Source: Parvibaculum sp035325945
GTDB taxonomy: Bacteria > Pseudomonadota > Alphaproteobacteria > Parvibaculales > Parvibaculaceae
Assembly (NCBI RefSeq): GCF_035325945.1
Contig: NZ_DAOKYX010000031.1
Span: forward strand, 1 to 32,562
Reading direction: 5' to 3'
Length of the DNA stretch: 32,562 nt
The notes under the pieces were generated by a model that was not told the origin of the DNA, ran no database searches, and saw nothing but the letters and a program-made list of their open reading frames with translations. Both the position numbers and the translations under genes were made by a program. Positions 32,030-32,562 of the stretch are shown piece by piece (position 1 is the first letter of the stretch; every line of letters begins with the position of its first letter).

Positions 32030-32562
32030 GTGGAAACGATTTACGCCCTGTCGAGCGCCCAGGGGCGCGCCGGCGTCGCGGTCATTCGCATTTCTGGACG
32101 GGATACGGCCGCCGCCGTCGAGGCTTTGACGGGGCGAGGGCCGGGCGCGCCCCGAATGGCGGAGCTTCGGCATTTCCGCGATCCGGCCGACGGCGCGCCG
32201 CTCGATCAGGGCTTGCTCATCTGGTTCGAGGGCCCAAGGAGTTTTACGGGAGAGGATGTGGCGGAGCTTCATCTCCACGGCGGCCGGGCGGTGGTCGCGG
32301 GCATGCTCGCCGCGCTCGGGCGGCTGCCGGGTCTCAGGGTCGCCGAGCCCGGCGAGTTCACGCGCCGCGCCTTCGAGAACGGCAAGCTCGATCTCACCGC
32401 GGCCGAGGGGCTCGCCGATCTCATCGACGCGGAAACCTCGGCCCAACGGCGCCAGGCGCTTCGCCAGATGGAAGGGGCGCTCGGCGCTCTTTATGAAGGG
32501 TGGCGGGGCCGCCTCATCCGGGTGCTCGCCTATGCCGAGGCCGAGATCGACTTTCCCGACGA
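32030..32562 (+). CDS. mnmE: tRNA modification GTPase MnmE (5' part)
   Basis: The first 177 codons of MnmE (TrmE), which with MnmG makes the 5-carboxymethylaminomethyl modification of wobble uridine in tRNAs. The start is GTG at 32030 (METIYALSSAQGRAGVAVIR), which is why a search for ATG starts misses it. The N-terminal formyl-folate-binding domain shows SGRDTAAAVEAL, GPRSFTGEDVAELHLHGG and EPGEFTRRAFENGKLDLTAAEGLADLIDAET in short pieces. The helical domain is starting (QRRQALRQMEGALG); the G domain and the C-terminal CxGK lie beyond the window. Confidence 0.95.
   Translation, partial: METIYALSSAQGRAGVAVIRISGRDTAAAVEALTGRGPGAPRMAELRHFRDPADGAPLDQGLLIWFEGPRSFTGEDVAELHLHGGRAVVAGMLAALGRLPGLRVAEPGEFTRRAFENGKLDLTAAEGLADLIDAETSAQRRQALRQMEGALGALYEGWRGRLIRVLAYAEAEIDFPD

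Overview
This window is high-GC chromosomal DNA from an alphaproteobacterium. The evidence is gene content and order: a hemE-hemH-hemJ-rho arm and a PPDK-regulator/maf/aroE/coaE/dnaQ arm diverging from one intergenic region, plus hslVU, a split histidine operon, a Tim44-like protein, FxsA, SecB and the start of mnmE. I cannot name the species; the order recalls Caulobacter/Rhizobiales-type chromosomes. Three runs of exactly 100 N (7196-7295, 13094-13193, 17603-17702) are assembly gaps, so this is a scaffolded draft or MAG contig. They truncate an XRE regulator and dnaQ.

The central feature is a probable chromosomal replication origin at 21109-21658. It lies between hemE (rightward) and the PPDK-regulator gene (leftward), contains a perfect DnaA box, a second consensus box and several near matches, and separates two gene sets that both read away from it. 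In Caulobacter and Rickettsia the origin has the same neighbours.

Layout: 1-2.2 kb, a lipoprotein and an EI24/CysZ-like membrane protein diverge from a PfkB sugar/nucleoside kinase, followed by a REP-like palindrome. 2.3-4.3 kb, rpiB, coaA and hisE. 4.4-7.2 kb, a pentapeptide-repeat protein and a CYTH-CHAD protein that separate hisE from the rest of the his genes. 7.3-10.7 kb, hisB, a DUF2628 protein, hisH, hisA and hisF on the minus strand. 11.2-13.1 kb, hslV-hslU protease. 13.2-16.1 kb, an overlapping minus-strand group of XRE regulator, Smr, MltA and Tim44-like protein. 16.4-17.6 kb, fxsA and secB. 17.7-21.1 kb, dnaQ, coaE, aroE, maf and the PPDK regulator. 21.7-25.7 kb, hemE, hemH, hemJ and rho with a strong terminator. 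25.8-31.5 kb, an accessory-looking block (quinone oxidoreductase, LysE exporter, dienelactone hydrolase, a small ORF, a LysR regulator, a DUF255 thioredoxin-fold protein). 31.6 kb to the end, a small conserved protein and the 5' part of mnmE.

Functionally the window is mostly housekeeping: late haem synthesis, histidine, CoA and shikimate synthesis, protein quality control and export, replication and transcription termination. I see no CRISPR, phage, transposon, toxin-antitoxin or defence locus. The best items for follow-up are the origin, two overlapping perfect dyads at the LysR start, a perfect 19-bp palindrome before the DUF2628 gene, the cysteines of HemH, and the pentapeptide/CYTH-CHAD pair inside the his region.
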